Of a DNA stretch of 64,000 nucleotides, positions 48,601-59,563 are shown piece by piece. The stretch comes from Plazaster borealis. Its lineage: Eukaryota; Echinodermata; Asteroidea; Forcipulatida; Labidiasteridae. Each line of letters starts with the position of its first letter. Position 1 is the first letter of the stretch. The notes beneath the pieces are model-generated. The model saw only the letters and a program-made list of their open reading frames with translations, was not told the DNA's origin and made no database searches. The stretch lies in assembly GCA_021014325.1 (NCBI GenBank), contig CM037462.1:18062135-18126134 (forward strand). The letters are read 5' to 3'. Position numbers and translations under genes: made by a program.

Positions 48601-51600
48601 ACTTTTGAAGTAATGACCAAAGGTATACCCTCCCTTTAAGTGAAACAACGATTTGCTTTTTCATCAGTGATTTTGTGCATGTTGATATGAGACTTATTTT
48701 GATTGCGGCAATCCAAATAAGCAATGGTGATTTGTGTGGTATTCAAAGTAATGGTGATTTGTGTGGTATTCAAAGTACTATTTCATTGACTTTGATGTTA
48801 TATCAGATGGAAACAGTGTAAGGGAGGATTGGTAGTGGAATGCCGGCGCTCTACAAACTGAGCTATCTAGTCCTAATGTTGACAGATTTGGTCAATTTCT
48901 TTGTTCGGGGGTGCCAGACAGAAGCTATTCAACCTGTAAAGCCTTGTTCATATTTCCTGCGAATGCGAATGCGAAGCGAATTTGACGTCACAAATTGGCA
49001 ACAAACAATTCGCAAGAGTTGAGCTGTGCTTCGCAGCAAAAACAGAGTTGTAGCATCAAATTCGCTTCGCATTTGCATTGGCAGGAAGTATGACCTGGGC
49101 TTTACTGCCGTATAACCAGGGGTCATACCCAAGTTTATGATACAACCTGGGACGCGGCAGCAGAGGGATCACCTTATGGGGATGCAACTTTTTATTTCAA
49201 ATATCAAGTAATATCAAGTGATATAGGAAATATTATATAATTTTGGGTTGAAAAAAGAGTTGTGTTATTCAAACCTTTCACAAAGTACTGATTTAAAAGT
49301 TTACTTTTTGTTTGTATGCCTTTCAGATTCCACTTTTCCCTAAAGCCTGAGGTGGAGACAATTGTGGAGAGTTTCTTGAAAGAGGTAAGAGTGTTTTCAT
49401 TAAAGGGGGGTTCCAAGATCGAAATCTGTTTCGTGATGCAAACATTTTCCAATAGATAGAGTCCTCATGAAAGTGGGAAAAAACAATTAAAGGCTCTAAC
49501 CTCACGTTAAAACGGTGTAAAATGTCATTTTTTTTACACTGTTCCAGTGTGAATGTTGTAAACATAAAAAACCCATCTGACGTAACATTTCAGATATTTG
49601 GGTCTCTACATTTGTGTACAGGAAATGTTTAGCTCATTCCTGAATTTTGATGATACTCAATCAAAACGGCATTGAATTTGACCTCTTGACTGGCTCAAAT
49701 TTTGACGTCATGTTTCAAGTTTGGCTCTGAAGAGTATCAAATAAAATGCAAATTTTACACCATTTTTAACGTGAGGTTGGAGACTTGTAATTTGTCGTCT
49801 CTTATTCAACTAAGAAAAAGCTTGCCCCTAACCATGTGACATAGCAACACTGGATGTAGTCTCAGAAATTCAAATTGAACATTAACTTGTGACCTAGCAA
49901 GGCATATGTACCAGACATCATTCAAATCCAACTGAAAAAATAGCTTATTGGTGAAAACTACTTTGAAGAACAGTCAAAATGATTACGCCCTCCGTGTACT
50001 TAACCTCTCTACTCTTGAGAACTGTAGGGAAAGCCTGTGCTTAAAGTTAGCCAGAGAGTTAAGTCTACCTTCCTCCCGGTTGCATGACTGGCGTCCTCCA
50101 ACTCAAGCAGATTGTCACCAAAGATCACTGCGCAATTGTTGTAGATAACACTGAAGTTTGCTGCAAAGCGCGCAGTCCCTTACTTAGGTAGACTGCTAAA
50201 CTGTAGTCCAAACCAATAAGAGCATAATTGTTGAAAACCTATCCCCCACTCTTTTTTCAGATTTTCTGTGTACGCATGCTGTTGATACTTCCTTTTTATT
50301 TGCATTCTTGTATTTGATTTTGTATTTGCTGGGCCAGCCAACCACAGTTCTCCTTTGAGAAGAACCAATCAGAGCAGTGACTGACTCTACACTGAAACCT
50401 CTGAACCCATATAAATGGACAAACATGTATTACACTCTTCAGTCTCCTGACGATGACTAGAGCAAGCTAGTCGAAACGTTGAGACCTATTTAGACTCACT
50501 CCGCGGCAGTGTAGTTATTAACGAGAAGTCCCCCCGATCCACATAGCGAAAGTAGTAGTCCCGCCCGATTTTCCTACCTCTCGCCCAGGTAGTAGTTAAT
50601 AAGGATTGTTTCTTTTCAGAACTGAGAAGTCTCCCGAATTCCAAATATTCTACTCTGCGGCAGTAGAATAATAAGCAAGACAAGTTCTCATAGAACAAAA
50701 TCTACCTAGCAAGTAGATTTAAGAACTGAGAAGTCTCCCGAATTTCGAATATTCTACTCTGCGGCAGTAGAATAATAAGCAAGACAAGTTCTCAAAGATC
50801 AAAATCTACCTAGCAAGTAGATACACATGGTGTTACTGCAAACCAAATATATAATGTTTTTGCTGGTTGTTAATAATCTGTTTTTCATATTGTTAAAGAT
50901 TTTGGAATTCGGCCCCTCGGCCGCGAAGTAATGTTTTCCTTATAAACCGGTTCCAATCAAATCAAATCAAAAATACTATGAGTTTATATACTGACTGGTT
51001 CCCTACTAAATTTGCTGAACACTTATTTGAGAACTTTTCTCTTTTGTCTTGATGCTCTTGCAGATATTAATGTTACAGTCCTCAGAGTGTGGGGTGAGGG
51101 AGGCGTTTATTGAAGAGTTCCTCCACATGTTGGATCGGAAAGCTGTGTCTCTCATCAAATATGTAGAGGAAGAAACGTAAGAACAAAATTAATGTTAAGA
51201 TTTTTTAAATGCTTTGGGTAGGGTCATAGATTCATAAGTACTCAAACAAATAATGACCATAAAAACTTACTTGGTGAGAAGCACTGCAGCTGTTAATAGT
51301 ATAAACTATTTTGAGAAAGGATTCCCTTTGAAGTGTTGGTTTGGATAATTCTCCACCCCAAAACATTTGAATCTGAGAAATGGATTCATGCATGAATCGT
51401 TTCTCAGATTTCTGAGGGTTGTTGTCCGTGTGCGAATGCTGCGGCCAGAGATGGTACCCACTGTCACCCGCGCTAAACGTGAAAATACCATGACAGTTTT
51501 TGCTGTTTTCTCAACAAGTGGACACTGTATTCAGCTGAAACTTTCACATGTGACTTTTATTGTATCTTTCTGGATAATTTAGCCAACAAATCAGCATTAC

Positions 51601-51954
51601 GTTGACAAAAAACAGTCTATGACCCTACCTTTAAGTAAAAGCTTAAATACTAAAACAACTCCCAAGCTGAGATGATTTTGTCTCTTATTTTTTGTTTTGT
51701 TTTTGTTTTTAGAATCCTGATTATCTTTTTTCTTCAAATCTCACGACATAACTTAAACTTTGTTCAACAGTAACCGTGGCAACAAGCCAAACCGTCTGGC
51801 CGTCAGGCGCCTGAAGCATGACCTTCACCTGACCCCCGATGGGAACTTCCGCATCGTCCTAGCCGTAGCCGAGAAACTTCAACCAGGTATTTACACGTTG
51901 GTTTGTGGTAACCCAGGGCAACCGAGGGACTCTTATGCCGATCTGGTGACCTAA
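39616..51954 (+). CDS. C9orf72: C9orf72 orthologue, DENN-type protein (ten coding exons)
   Basis: Human C9orf72 forms a complex with SMCR8 and WDR41 that acts on small GTPases in autophagy and lysosome control. Exons: 39616-40149, 41382-41480, 42044-42105, 42792-42864, 44216-44329, 46223-46344, 47928-48002, 49327-49384, 51064-51176, 51771-51954 (TAA). All introns are GT-AG and phases match, giving 477 aa (human 481). Conserved segments: CCWNNILGPHSKCVW (about 61-75, uDENN), ILPDRGIIVAVFLFSG, WYLPIHEMCAERLTGMIRK, SHLQTCGCSIIVG (about 236-248), FLTPSERQCC, YPTTLID, FHFSLKPEVE, LHMLDRKAVSLIKYVEEET, then HDLHLTPDGNFRIVLAVAEK and LQPGIYTLVCG at the C-terminus. The N-terminal 40 residues are Ser/acid-rich and not conserved. 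The start is the ATG giving MSSSSQ, with A at -3. Confidence 0.96.
40622..41170. mobile_element. Cluster: two family C fold-backs around another fold-back
   Basis: Family C copies at 40622-40795 and 40984-41170 flank a third element at 40797-40945 (gggctagatttcacaaagca to gctcttagtgaaatcagccc) that is also seen near 22555-22700. The cluster lies in the first C9orf72 coding intron. All are short palindromic elements without coding content. Confidence 0.7.
42344..42740. mobile_element. TTAA-type MITE family B variant (tatgaccct ends)
   Basis: Left end CCTTAAAGTTAGGGTCAAGA and right end tctatgaccctgtctttaag. The interior (gtgaaaagcactgcagctgt, gaatctgagagaggattcat, tgctgcggccagagatgcgg) is shared with 51217-51635. 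It lies in a C9orf72 intron. Confidence 0.75.
43060..43345 (-). mobile_element. tRNA-derived SINE
   Basis: Same family as 9520-9870: on the minus strand it has B-box GGTTCGAGTCC, then cttgtgtccttaagcaagac, then a body including aaccattattgcttggtcct. Its 3' part shares caaggtgctg-type sequence with the copy at 9590 and a partial copy at 4420-4700. It lies in the C9orf72 intron between exons 42792-42864 and 44216-44329. Confidence 0.7.
45240..45585. mobile_element. Head-to-head inverted copy of the same repeat
   Basis: The left part (aattctactaccgcggagta, agttctgaaaagaactgtcc) and the right part (tactccatggtagtagaatt, gcaagacagttctctaagaa) are inverted copies about 150 bp long, together covering a C9orf72 intron segment. 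Arms are imperfect but extend to the acacatggtgttaccgcaaa ends. Confidence 0.65.
46563..46693. mobile_element. Fold-back element with CATGG..ACAAAACAC arms
   Basis: Left arm ttgttgcacgctgtgaccgg followed by atccatgggttttgtacacc; the right arm is its inverted copy (ggtgtacaaaacaccatgga, then gcagcgtgcaacaa). Arms are about 40 bp. It lies in a C9orf72 intron. Confidence 0.75.
46715..47035 (+). mobile_element. tRNA-derived SINE
   Basis: The head resembles a Ser/Leu-type tRNA: A-box tggcggagcggtttagtgc, and B-box GGTTCGAATCC near 46775. It is followed by cacttgtgtccttgagcaag and a tail ending gcgctatataagattcgata with ATTATTA. It lies in the C9orf72 intron after exon 46223-46344. No 3' CCA and no cloverleaf without mispairs, so it is a SINE rather than a functional tRNA gene. 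Confidence 0.75.
47505..47656. mobile_element. Fold-back element in C9orf72 intron
   Basis: Left arm aagaagtaactataaataat then tagtaaacttgcgggtacaa; right arm ttgtacccgcaagtttacta then tttattcatagttacttctt. Arms are about 45 bp around a 55-60 bp centre. Confidence 0.78.
48151..48640. mobile_element. TTAA-type MITE family B, composite copy
   Basis: The outer ends are ttaaggtagagtatacctt and ggtataccctccctttaag. A second start (taaagggattgtatacgttt) lies inside at about 48251, so one element appears nested in or fused to another. It sits in the C9orf72 intron between exons 47928-48002 and 49327-49384. Confidence 0.65.
50430..50860 (+). mobile_element. Dispersed repeat with hammerhead-like hairpin and duplicated tail
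   Basis: The hairpin ctcctgacgatgactagagc, aagctagtcgaaacgttgag is followed by the body (cagtgtagttattaacgaga, actactttcgc in inverse), then two tandem copies of a segment with agaactgagaagtctcccga and gcggcagtagaataataagc (about 50620-50720 and 50720-50820). Confidence 0.65.
51217..51635. mobile_element. TTAA-type MITE family B variant (tatgaccct ends)
   Basis: Left end gggtagggtcatagattcat and right end gtctatgaccctacctttaa. Its interior is a close relative of 42344-42740, including tgctgcggccagagatggta and ctgaaactttcacatgtgac. It sits in the last C9orf72 intron. Confidence 0.75.
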
Positions 51955-54900
51955 GGTCATCTAGTTTGTCAGGTTTGAACTTGCCTGAGATTCTTTATCC
52001 TTGAGAAAACAGGAGTTTTTTTCTATCAAGTCCAAGCAACACCGGCAGCCATTATGGTGCACTGATCTTGAAGCAATAGTTACATGTGAACTGCAGCATG
52101 GCATCCATACTGTCAGCTTGATTATATTTGAACTGTACTCAGTTTCCCTAAGATGCATTGCGGTACTTTTTAAAGATGGCGCTTATGCATAATGGGCTCT
52201 TGAAGATTTTGAATATATTTCCAAACTCACCAAGCTGATGCCAACAGAGTTCAGCATGAGGGAGATAATTTGAACCTTTGTGACATCAAAAGCAACACTT
52301 GCCCACTATTGCTTTTTTTTCCTTCGCAAAAGTACAGTGACTGCAGCACTCTGAGCGAAAGTTATCATTTTCCTAACAGTGAGAAAGCAGTGAACTAGAG
52401 AGCAGTATACTCACATAAAGCAGATATTTTCTAAACAATGTTTATTCAAGCAAGCAGTACTTTTATTAATGGGGTCGGGAATACCATGTAAACTGTGATT
52501 GAGACTCTTGAGGGCGCAGAAGCATAATCAGGTTACCAGCCAAAACACAATGCAATTTATCACAATGCAATTTATATGAATTGTGACTATTTCCATTTTG
52601 CTATCTCGGATCTGCCAACTTTCCCTGATTCTGCAGAAAGTTCCCTGAATATTAACCAATCTTTCCATGTCCTGATGAGCAAATTTGACAATCTCCCTGA
52701 TTATGGAAATTTTTTCCCTATTATGTTGAATGAATTCTAAATATCTCACTGATTGTTGTATAAAATCTCCGTGATTGCAAGATGCAAATGTTGGCAGCTC
52801 TGTTATCTTTACATGCTGACAAGTTTTGTTTTTTTAAATGGCCCTTGCAAAGACTTGAAAGTGAAGGCTGAATACCCTACTAGTAGTTGAAGACAACTTC
52901 CACTTACCCTAGTATTACAGGATTTTAGACTCTGCTGAGTTGATTCAGTAGTGTATGTTGTTTTCTAGATTTACTTTAGAACAAAGTCATGTGTAATGAA
53001 TCGAGGCTCACACACGTCTGTCATAACAGTAGAGAGTGCTTGTTTATTCATGTCAAAGGTCAACTATGGAGTGCCATACGTAACATCATGCCTTATGCCA
53101 TAATCAGGCAGTTGTCGGACACAGTGAAATGGCATTCAAAGTGAAGACACCTTTCACATTAGCCATGATGTCAAGGTGATGTCATAAATATTTTTTTGAG
53201 AAATACTTACCTATTATTGGCCCTAATTAGGAGTTATTTGAAAGTTCCTCTCATCTATTTAATGAGCAAATAAACCCAGTTTTTAGTGTTTGGCTGGAAG
53301 CGCCTGGTTTTAAGCATGGAGTATCACGTATATGTTATTTTTGTTTATAATATTGGGTTTTATATAACACCCAAGTAAATTCTTGTTATTTGATTGGAGG
53401 TTTTGAGGTCACGCGGCATTCATTATTCAAACCATTTCTTGGCTCGTCAATGAGCGTGCATTTTTTGTTATATACCGCGTGCGTTTCTGGTACTATCCTT
53501 TTTGCACTATTGCACGCTAGACCACCACGTGCTCACACGCGTCGTACACAGCGGTACATAACATGCACCCTAGACCAAAGCATGCGCGTCAGCTTACAGG
53601 CTATTGTTTTGTTAGTGGAAATAGCAGACTAGGCCTAGGCCTACATTATTTTGTAAATTTTGTTGTTTTTTTGCTCCAAATTACGAAGATTTACTTGATG
53701 GATGTTATATAAAACAAATAGTGAATGTTTTGTATTCGTGCGATGGAGATAATGTTTCTTCGTTGAAAGATGGCATGTTCCGGTCAACTCAGCTTCGCAT
53801 CATTAAATTGAACATGCCATCTTTCAACCCATGAAAATATTCTCACCATTGTATTCTTAAACATTCATTATTTGTATAATATTACATTAATTTATTTGAT
53901 TTAAAGCCAAGATTGAGGTCTTAAGGCGAGTTCAAAATGTTACCTAAATAATCACAAGAGAAATTCTAGCCATTTAATTTTGTAATTTTTTTTTAATTGG
54001 GAGATACACAAAATTATTTATTTTATTTGTTTTAACCACACCATGACGGACATTACTGGTCTTGTTAATTCATATGTTTAATCACCTAAAAAATAAAATT
54101 GTTTGTGCTGTTTATTTTCCACATAATTGTGGCTTATCTTCATCATTATTTTTTTCTGTTTCCCTGACAACTCAGAGGTTTTACTTTTCAAAGTAAAGTG
54201 CAATACTTTGAGATTGTATTAAAATATTGAACATAAAAATCTTACATTTAACTGGTTTACATGTATACTTTTGTGAATTGTTTGGCTAAATGGAGTTAAA
54301 CTAAAAGCTTGTGTCATTTTTCTAGGAGATGAAAAGCATTGGTTGGTCATTTATGCAGACCTTGAACTTCTTTAAACCCTCACACTGTCTGGAACAATGC
54401 CAGCCTACAATAGTACAATGTGATATCTAGTGGTGAATGCATGTATACAGTCAACCCTCCTACTGTCTGACCATTCAATATCAACCACTGTGGTTTTGAG
54501 TGATTGATAGATAAACTATGCCAGCTTGTAAAATGATGTCATGTGGTGAATGCATATATACACAGTAGACAGTCAACCCTCCTACTGTCTGGCCATTCAA
54601 TATCATCCACTATGGTTTTAAATGGTCAATAAAAGTTTGCCAGCCTGCAATATTATATCATGTGGTGAATGCATCTACACAGCATACAGTCAACCCTCCT
54701 ACTGTCTGACCATTCAATATCATCCACTGTGGTGTTGAATAAATACTGTGCCATTCTGCAATATTATATCATGTGGCGAATGCATCCAGTATACGGTCAA
54801 CCTTCCTACTGGCTTACCATTCTTAATACCATCTGCTGTGGTTTTGAATAATAGATGCACTATGCAGCCTGTAACATGATATCCTATGGTGAATGCATTT

Positions 54901-55244
54901 TGCATAGTTCGTGGTTAATCTTACCACTGTCTGACCATTCACTCTCAACTACTGTGGTTTTGAATGACGATTAAACTATGCCGGCCTAAAATATGATAAC
55001 ATACTGTGATTGCATCTACGTAGTGTACACATGTAATAACTATGTACACATAAACAGTTCTGCCATCATACACAACCCGTGCAGTTGAATGGTTTCAAAT
55101 GGTTGGTCATCTTGCTAGAAAATGTCACTAAGAGTCGGGGTGTTAAAAAGGAAAAGTACACATCACAGAATTATGAACATCTTCTGGAATACAAATATCA
55201 TGGGTACCTTCACGTGGGTATCTGTTGGTTTTTGAAAAGGAACT
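51955..55244. other. Intergenic, repeat-rich, C9orf72 3' side
   Basis: Holds a family C fragment (52520-52605), a copy of the 11405-type dispersed repeat (52610-52805), an AT-rich stretch with a loose inverted repeat around atggcatgttccggtc / aacatgccatctttcaa (53770-53830), and the reverse satellite cluster. No coding evidence. Confidence 0.6.
54400..55025 (-). repeat. ~102-bp satellite cluster, reverse and more diverged
   Basis: Five to six units with atgtggtgaatgcat, then cagtcaaccctcctactgtc, then tgaccattcaatatcatcca. These are the reverse complements of the unit motifs at 28378-29120. Units here are more diverged (about 110-120 bp each), suggesting an older array. Confidence 0.85.
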
Positions 55245-57658
55245 TTATAGATGGAAATGCGGTTTGCGCGCCACGTAGATCCCATCCACGTTACTGTAAC
55301 GGATGTTATGTTGAATCTGGAAACCTATCTCCTGAAGGTAGTTTGGCAGCTGTAATCCATTCTGGTATTCATCCATGTATGGCTCGGGACCATGCTGAGC
55401 TGTGGAGTTCCAGTCGACGCCGTATGTGTTACTTTCGACGTTCATATTTCGCCACTCTGGATCCTTCCAATACAAAACTGTTTGGAAACAAAACCAAAAA
55501 TAGTTGTATTGCCTCGAAACTGAGAACTTACGAAAGGCTCAAAAAAATTGAAGTCACCATAAGGTCTGGAATTACCCGGAGGCCATGGCCTCTGTTGCCC
55601 CTGGTCTTGGTCTTGGTGCCCCTTCAAAAATTTCCAATAGGCTTTAAGATTTTCCAATGAGTGCCCTTTGAAAAATGAAAATGGCCTTGCCCTCTCAAAG
55701 TTAAAACCCAGGCCTGCACCATGCACAAACCTGTGACATTTCATTAAATTAGATAGTAATACTTTTTGGGCGCGAAAAGCCACATCACTTTTTTTTTTAA
55801 GTAAAAGAGTTTATTTGCAGTGGGATACTTTTTGGGACGCTTGGAGGTAGCAGACTTACCAGGTAAAACCATTGTTCTATAATGATGTGCGCATGCCCAG
55901 AACGCGTGCATTTTTTTACACCGCAGCGAGGGGTTTTGTACTGTAACACTGTCAATTCCGTCTTGAGATAGGAGACTACGTCTAACCCTAAACCCTAACC
56001 CTAACCCTCACCCTCATCCTAACCCTCACCCTAACCCTAACCCTAACCCTAACCTTAACCCTAACCCTAACCCTAGACCTAACCCTTTATAGGCATAAAT
56101 GTTTGTAGTCTCATCTCCCAGTACAAAACCCCTCGCTGCGGTGTAAACAAAAATATGCGACCAGAACGACGTGAACAATGACAATTTATCTGCCGCCACC
56201 TAGAGTTCCAAAGTCTCCCTTTGAAAAGACTTTTGCACAAATTTTCCTGGAACGTAAACTCACCGTCAAAGCCGCTGACAACACCGCCCGGCTTCAACAG
56301 CCGATGGATCTCCCGTAAGACCCTCTTGCTGTTCTCTTGCGGCATCTCGTGGAGGACGTACGTAAACTGAATCAGGTCAAACGACTCTGACGCGAATGGG
56401 GTCAGCTCGCCGTTGGCCTGGTAGAAGGCAATGTTCTTGGCACCGCGTTGTTCCTTCCAGAGGCGGCAGAATCTGTGAGGAGGACAACGGTCACAAGTTT
56501 TTTATTGGAATGAAAAACTTTCTGGCAGCTGCCATTTTCTCAGGAATCAACAGCTTTACTGAGGCGAATTTTTAGCCTACTCTTCTCATAGGTTTTTAAC
56601 CAAACATGTTTGGCATGTTTACATTTGATTTGACTACTATGTAAATTGTGAGCCACAGCTTGCCATATTTTATTATTTAAAGCAACACCTTACCTGATGT
56701 AAGCTGGGGCCAAGTCAATGCCGATGACCTCAGCTTGAGGAAATATCTCTCCCAAGACGAAAGCGGAACCACAATTCCCGGTTCCCACTTCCAATATTCT
56801 CTTGGGCGCGCGATGACCATGCAACTGCTGCAACCAAGGCTTCAAATTGATCTCGTTCTCAAAGTTGAACTTATTGTAGGTGCTGTAAGACATGCGGACG
56901 CTGTGTCCGTTCAGGTAGCCCCCGGGGATGAAGTGAACGTAGGTCTTGTCGTAGTGGTACGGATACCGCATTGGGGTGGTCACCCCAGGCGCCCAGACGT
57001 CCGAATCGTCCTCCGCTCCAGCGAAGACCGGCAACGTCGCTACGTAATTCTGGAAGTACTCGGTGAAAGCTTCGAACCCGATGTCGTCGTAACGGAATGA
57101 ACGCATAAAGATGTAGTTTTCGAACGGCATGACGGGTACCAGGGCGTCCTTTTCGGTGTCGAACACGGGTGGCTCCGGTGGGAAAGTAGGTAAACGATCG
57201 TACAGCAAGAACTTCATAAACGTCAGGAAGTTCTTGAGGTACTTTATATCGTTCCCATCCCAGTTGATTCCCAGGAAGTCACCGTAGAGGGTCGTCTGAG
57301 AAAGAGAGTCATACTGGGTGAGTGAGGCCTTCATGTAGGTGTCCAGGTTTGACAGGGTGTTGTCGTTGTCTGCTGGTAGACGCAGCTCCTTGTAATACCA
57401 CGACTTGAGGGAGTCAAAGTGCTGGAAGTCTGCGTAGCTACGGTGGATGAAACCCTCCACCTCCTCACCATCCTCGGTCCGTACCGTGAACTCGATCCGG
57501 TAGACGGGCTGGCCGCGGAAATCCGGCGAGTCCTTCTGGTAGGAAACTACGGATGCTTTCACCGGTGTGCCGAAGATTGCCCTGGGGAAGTAGGAAGCTA
57601 TCAACGGTGACGGCAAACCGATGGCGATCAGAAAAACGCCCAACGTCCATAAAGCCAT
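55245..57658 (-). CDS. PX-like domain fused to SAM-dependent methyltransferase
   Basis: Exons in transcription order: 57658-56694, 56472-56264, 55477-55245 (TAA); GT-AG introns; 468 aa. The start ATG (MALWTLG) is in strong context with A at -3 and G at +4; the frame upstream has no ATG. Residues 5-22 are hydrophobic, a signal peptide or membrane anchor. Residues 33-132 look like a PX (phox) domain: beta-type start, then HRSYADFQHFDSLK (72-85), LP (94-95), and LSQTTLYGDFLGINW ending the fold. Residues 286-400 are a class I methyltransferase: motif I ILEVGTGNCGSA (about 288), acidic VIGIDLAP (311-318), ESFDLIQFTYVLHEMP, and LLKPGGVV. The substrate is unknown. PX placement is by pattern only; the methyltransferase call is firm. 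Odd: a possible luminal or secreted N-terminus next to a normally cytosolic lipid-binding fold. Confidence 0.85.
55903..56160. mobile_element. Fold-back element with interstitial telomeric tract
   Basis: The centre (55981-56090) is a CCCTAA array with a few variants (ccctca, cctcat, ccttaa). Flanking inverted arms are ccgcagcgaggggttttgta (55921) and tacaaaacccctcgctgcgg (56121), with an inner pair gagactacg / tgtagtctc. The whole lies in intron 2 of the methyltransferase gene. End-related sequence (ctgccaccta, acttaccagg) also occurs near 24470-24545. Confidence 0.82.
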
Positions 57659-58189
57659 GATTTCTGTAGTTTTTCTACCACAGATCTTGTAGTAGTTGTT
57701 GAATGACACAAGTTTATTGCCCACTGTTCGATAACATGAAGTCAACGCTCAATATATTAGATAATAATCGAGGTCGTTAACAAACAGCTTGGTCTAGCTT
57801 GGGGGTTGAAAGCTCAAAAGCAATCATTGGATACTTTTGGAGGTCACAACTAAACCTAAAAATAATACTAATGGGTCCGCTAAGGGATAGCTATAAAGTA
57901 CAAACATGAAATAGGGGATGGTTTTTATTGGTTCGTTATAATATCCAAGACAAGGAAGTTGTACCCATGATAAAGCAACTCGATCTGTAGCGGTTCTTAG
58001 TGTAACTTTTTTTGTTCTATCAGCTACCTACTAAAATAAATCAAACGAAATACCAGCCTCATGGTGTTTCTAGAATATGCCCATTCAAGGCCACCGTACT
58101 TTCTGGCATATTGATTTTTCATAATAGTTATCTGATAAAATCACAGTATAAAGTACAAGGTACCAACCGTCGAAGTTATGTAGCGCTCA

Positions 58190-58800
58190 CATCCAAAGTC
58201 CTGGAAGCAGAGCTGTGTATTGAGAGAGTTGCGACATGGAGGGACCAGCTTTCTCCGGTCACGTGGTTGCTGGACGCCATTTTGTTCCAAAATGCAGTAC
58301 AACCCAATGGGCAGACTAGTCTGGCACCCTGTATTCGCCAATGCATTTTTTGGAGACAAAATGGCTCCTAATCGCAAGTTGTCGCAACTCTCTCAATATA
58401 CGGCTCTGCCTGGAAGGACCGAACAGCGCCCTCAAACATTAAAGATAAAATAAATATCATAACATGGCTGGTCCAGGGCCCAATTTCATAGAGCTGCTTA
58501 AGCAGAAAATATTGCTTAACAATTGTTTGCCAAGCAGAAGTGAGCAGGATACCAGTCACAAAGTGTACATGTGACATGGTAGTTTGGCTGGTAACCTTAT
58601 TCTGGTAAGCATAATTTTGTTGTGCTTAGCTACTTTGAAATTGGGCCCAGCGCTTGGGCTGGTCCAGAGCTGTGGGCTGGTCCAGAGCTGTGTATTGAGA
58701 GAGTTGCGACATGGAAGGACCAGCTTTCTCCGGTCACGTGGTTGCTGGTCGCTAATCTCAAGTTGTCGCAACTCTCTCAATACACAGCTCTGGGCTGGTC
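58190..58800. mobile_element. Two related fold-backs with a family C element between them
   Basis: At 58205-58420 the arms are cagagctgtgtattgagaga and ctctctcaatatacggctct; at 58675-58795 they are agagctgtgtattgagagag and ctctctcaatacacagctct. Both enclose ctttctccggtcacgtggtt. A family C copy lies between them at 58479-58650. This region upstream of the methyltransferase gene has no coding evidence. Confidence 0.72.
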
Positions 58801-59563
58801 TGCTGCAGGGCGCCCTCTGAGAAAGACTGTACAGCCAATTAGATTTCTGACCTTAGTCAAGTCTAGGCTCTCTTGTTGATAGCTCTGAGAGTAGGTCGTA
58901 TTTGCACTCTAGATTATCACAGAATACGATTTCCGGTTTTGTGAGTTCAATCATGGAGCTATAAAAAAGTGGTTCAATAGACGCTAAGTCATTTTTCCTG
59001 CATAATTTCAAGGCATGAGATACGTAAATGAATTTTGAATTTTGCACATTGTTAGAATCCTAATTTCCATTTCGTATTTCGTATTCACTAACTTTCGATC
59101 AAGCGTCGCTAAATAGTCATTCATTTCAGAGAATTTAATCAATGATTAAAATTATGCACCATTTGGCGCTCATCAGCACGTGTGACAATATTAAAGTGAC
59201 TAAATAACGTACAAGCTGTTGCACTGCTACGTCGTAGGCACCCGTGACGTCATCATTGCTGGGCCAACGTCAATGAGTTGGAGTGTGGCCCGTTCACGAA
59301 CATACCCCCACGTGACCGTAAATCTTTAAACCAATGTCACACGTCTGAACAACGTATACGGGCGTGCTTGATGCCCCATAATGTGCGAATCAGTTGCCGG
59401 TTGGAGAAAGTTCCAGTATAATTGTTACCCTTATCTTATTTCGAGTTCATCCAGAAGCCATATTATCTCTGATGTGATCTAATTTCATCTGGCATAACGA
59501 AGAAGATCCGCTAATAATAGTTCAATGGACCGTTCACGTCACGTGTAAATAATGATTTGAACG

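Noticed and set aside
55079..55660. 193-aa plus-strand ORF
   Set aside because: It is antisense to the last methyltransferase exon and runs into a dispersed repeat; no family character.
55981..56090. Chromosome end or assembly junction
   Set aside because: The CCCTAA tract is short, degenerate and flanked on both sides by inverted arms and gene sequence, so it is interstitial.
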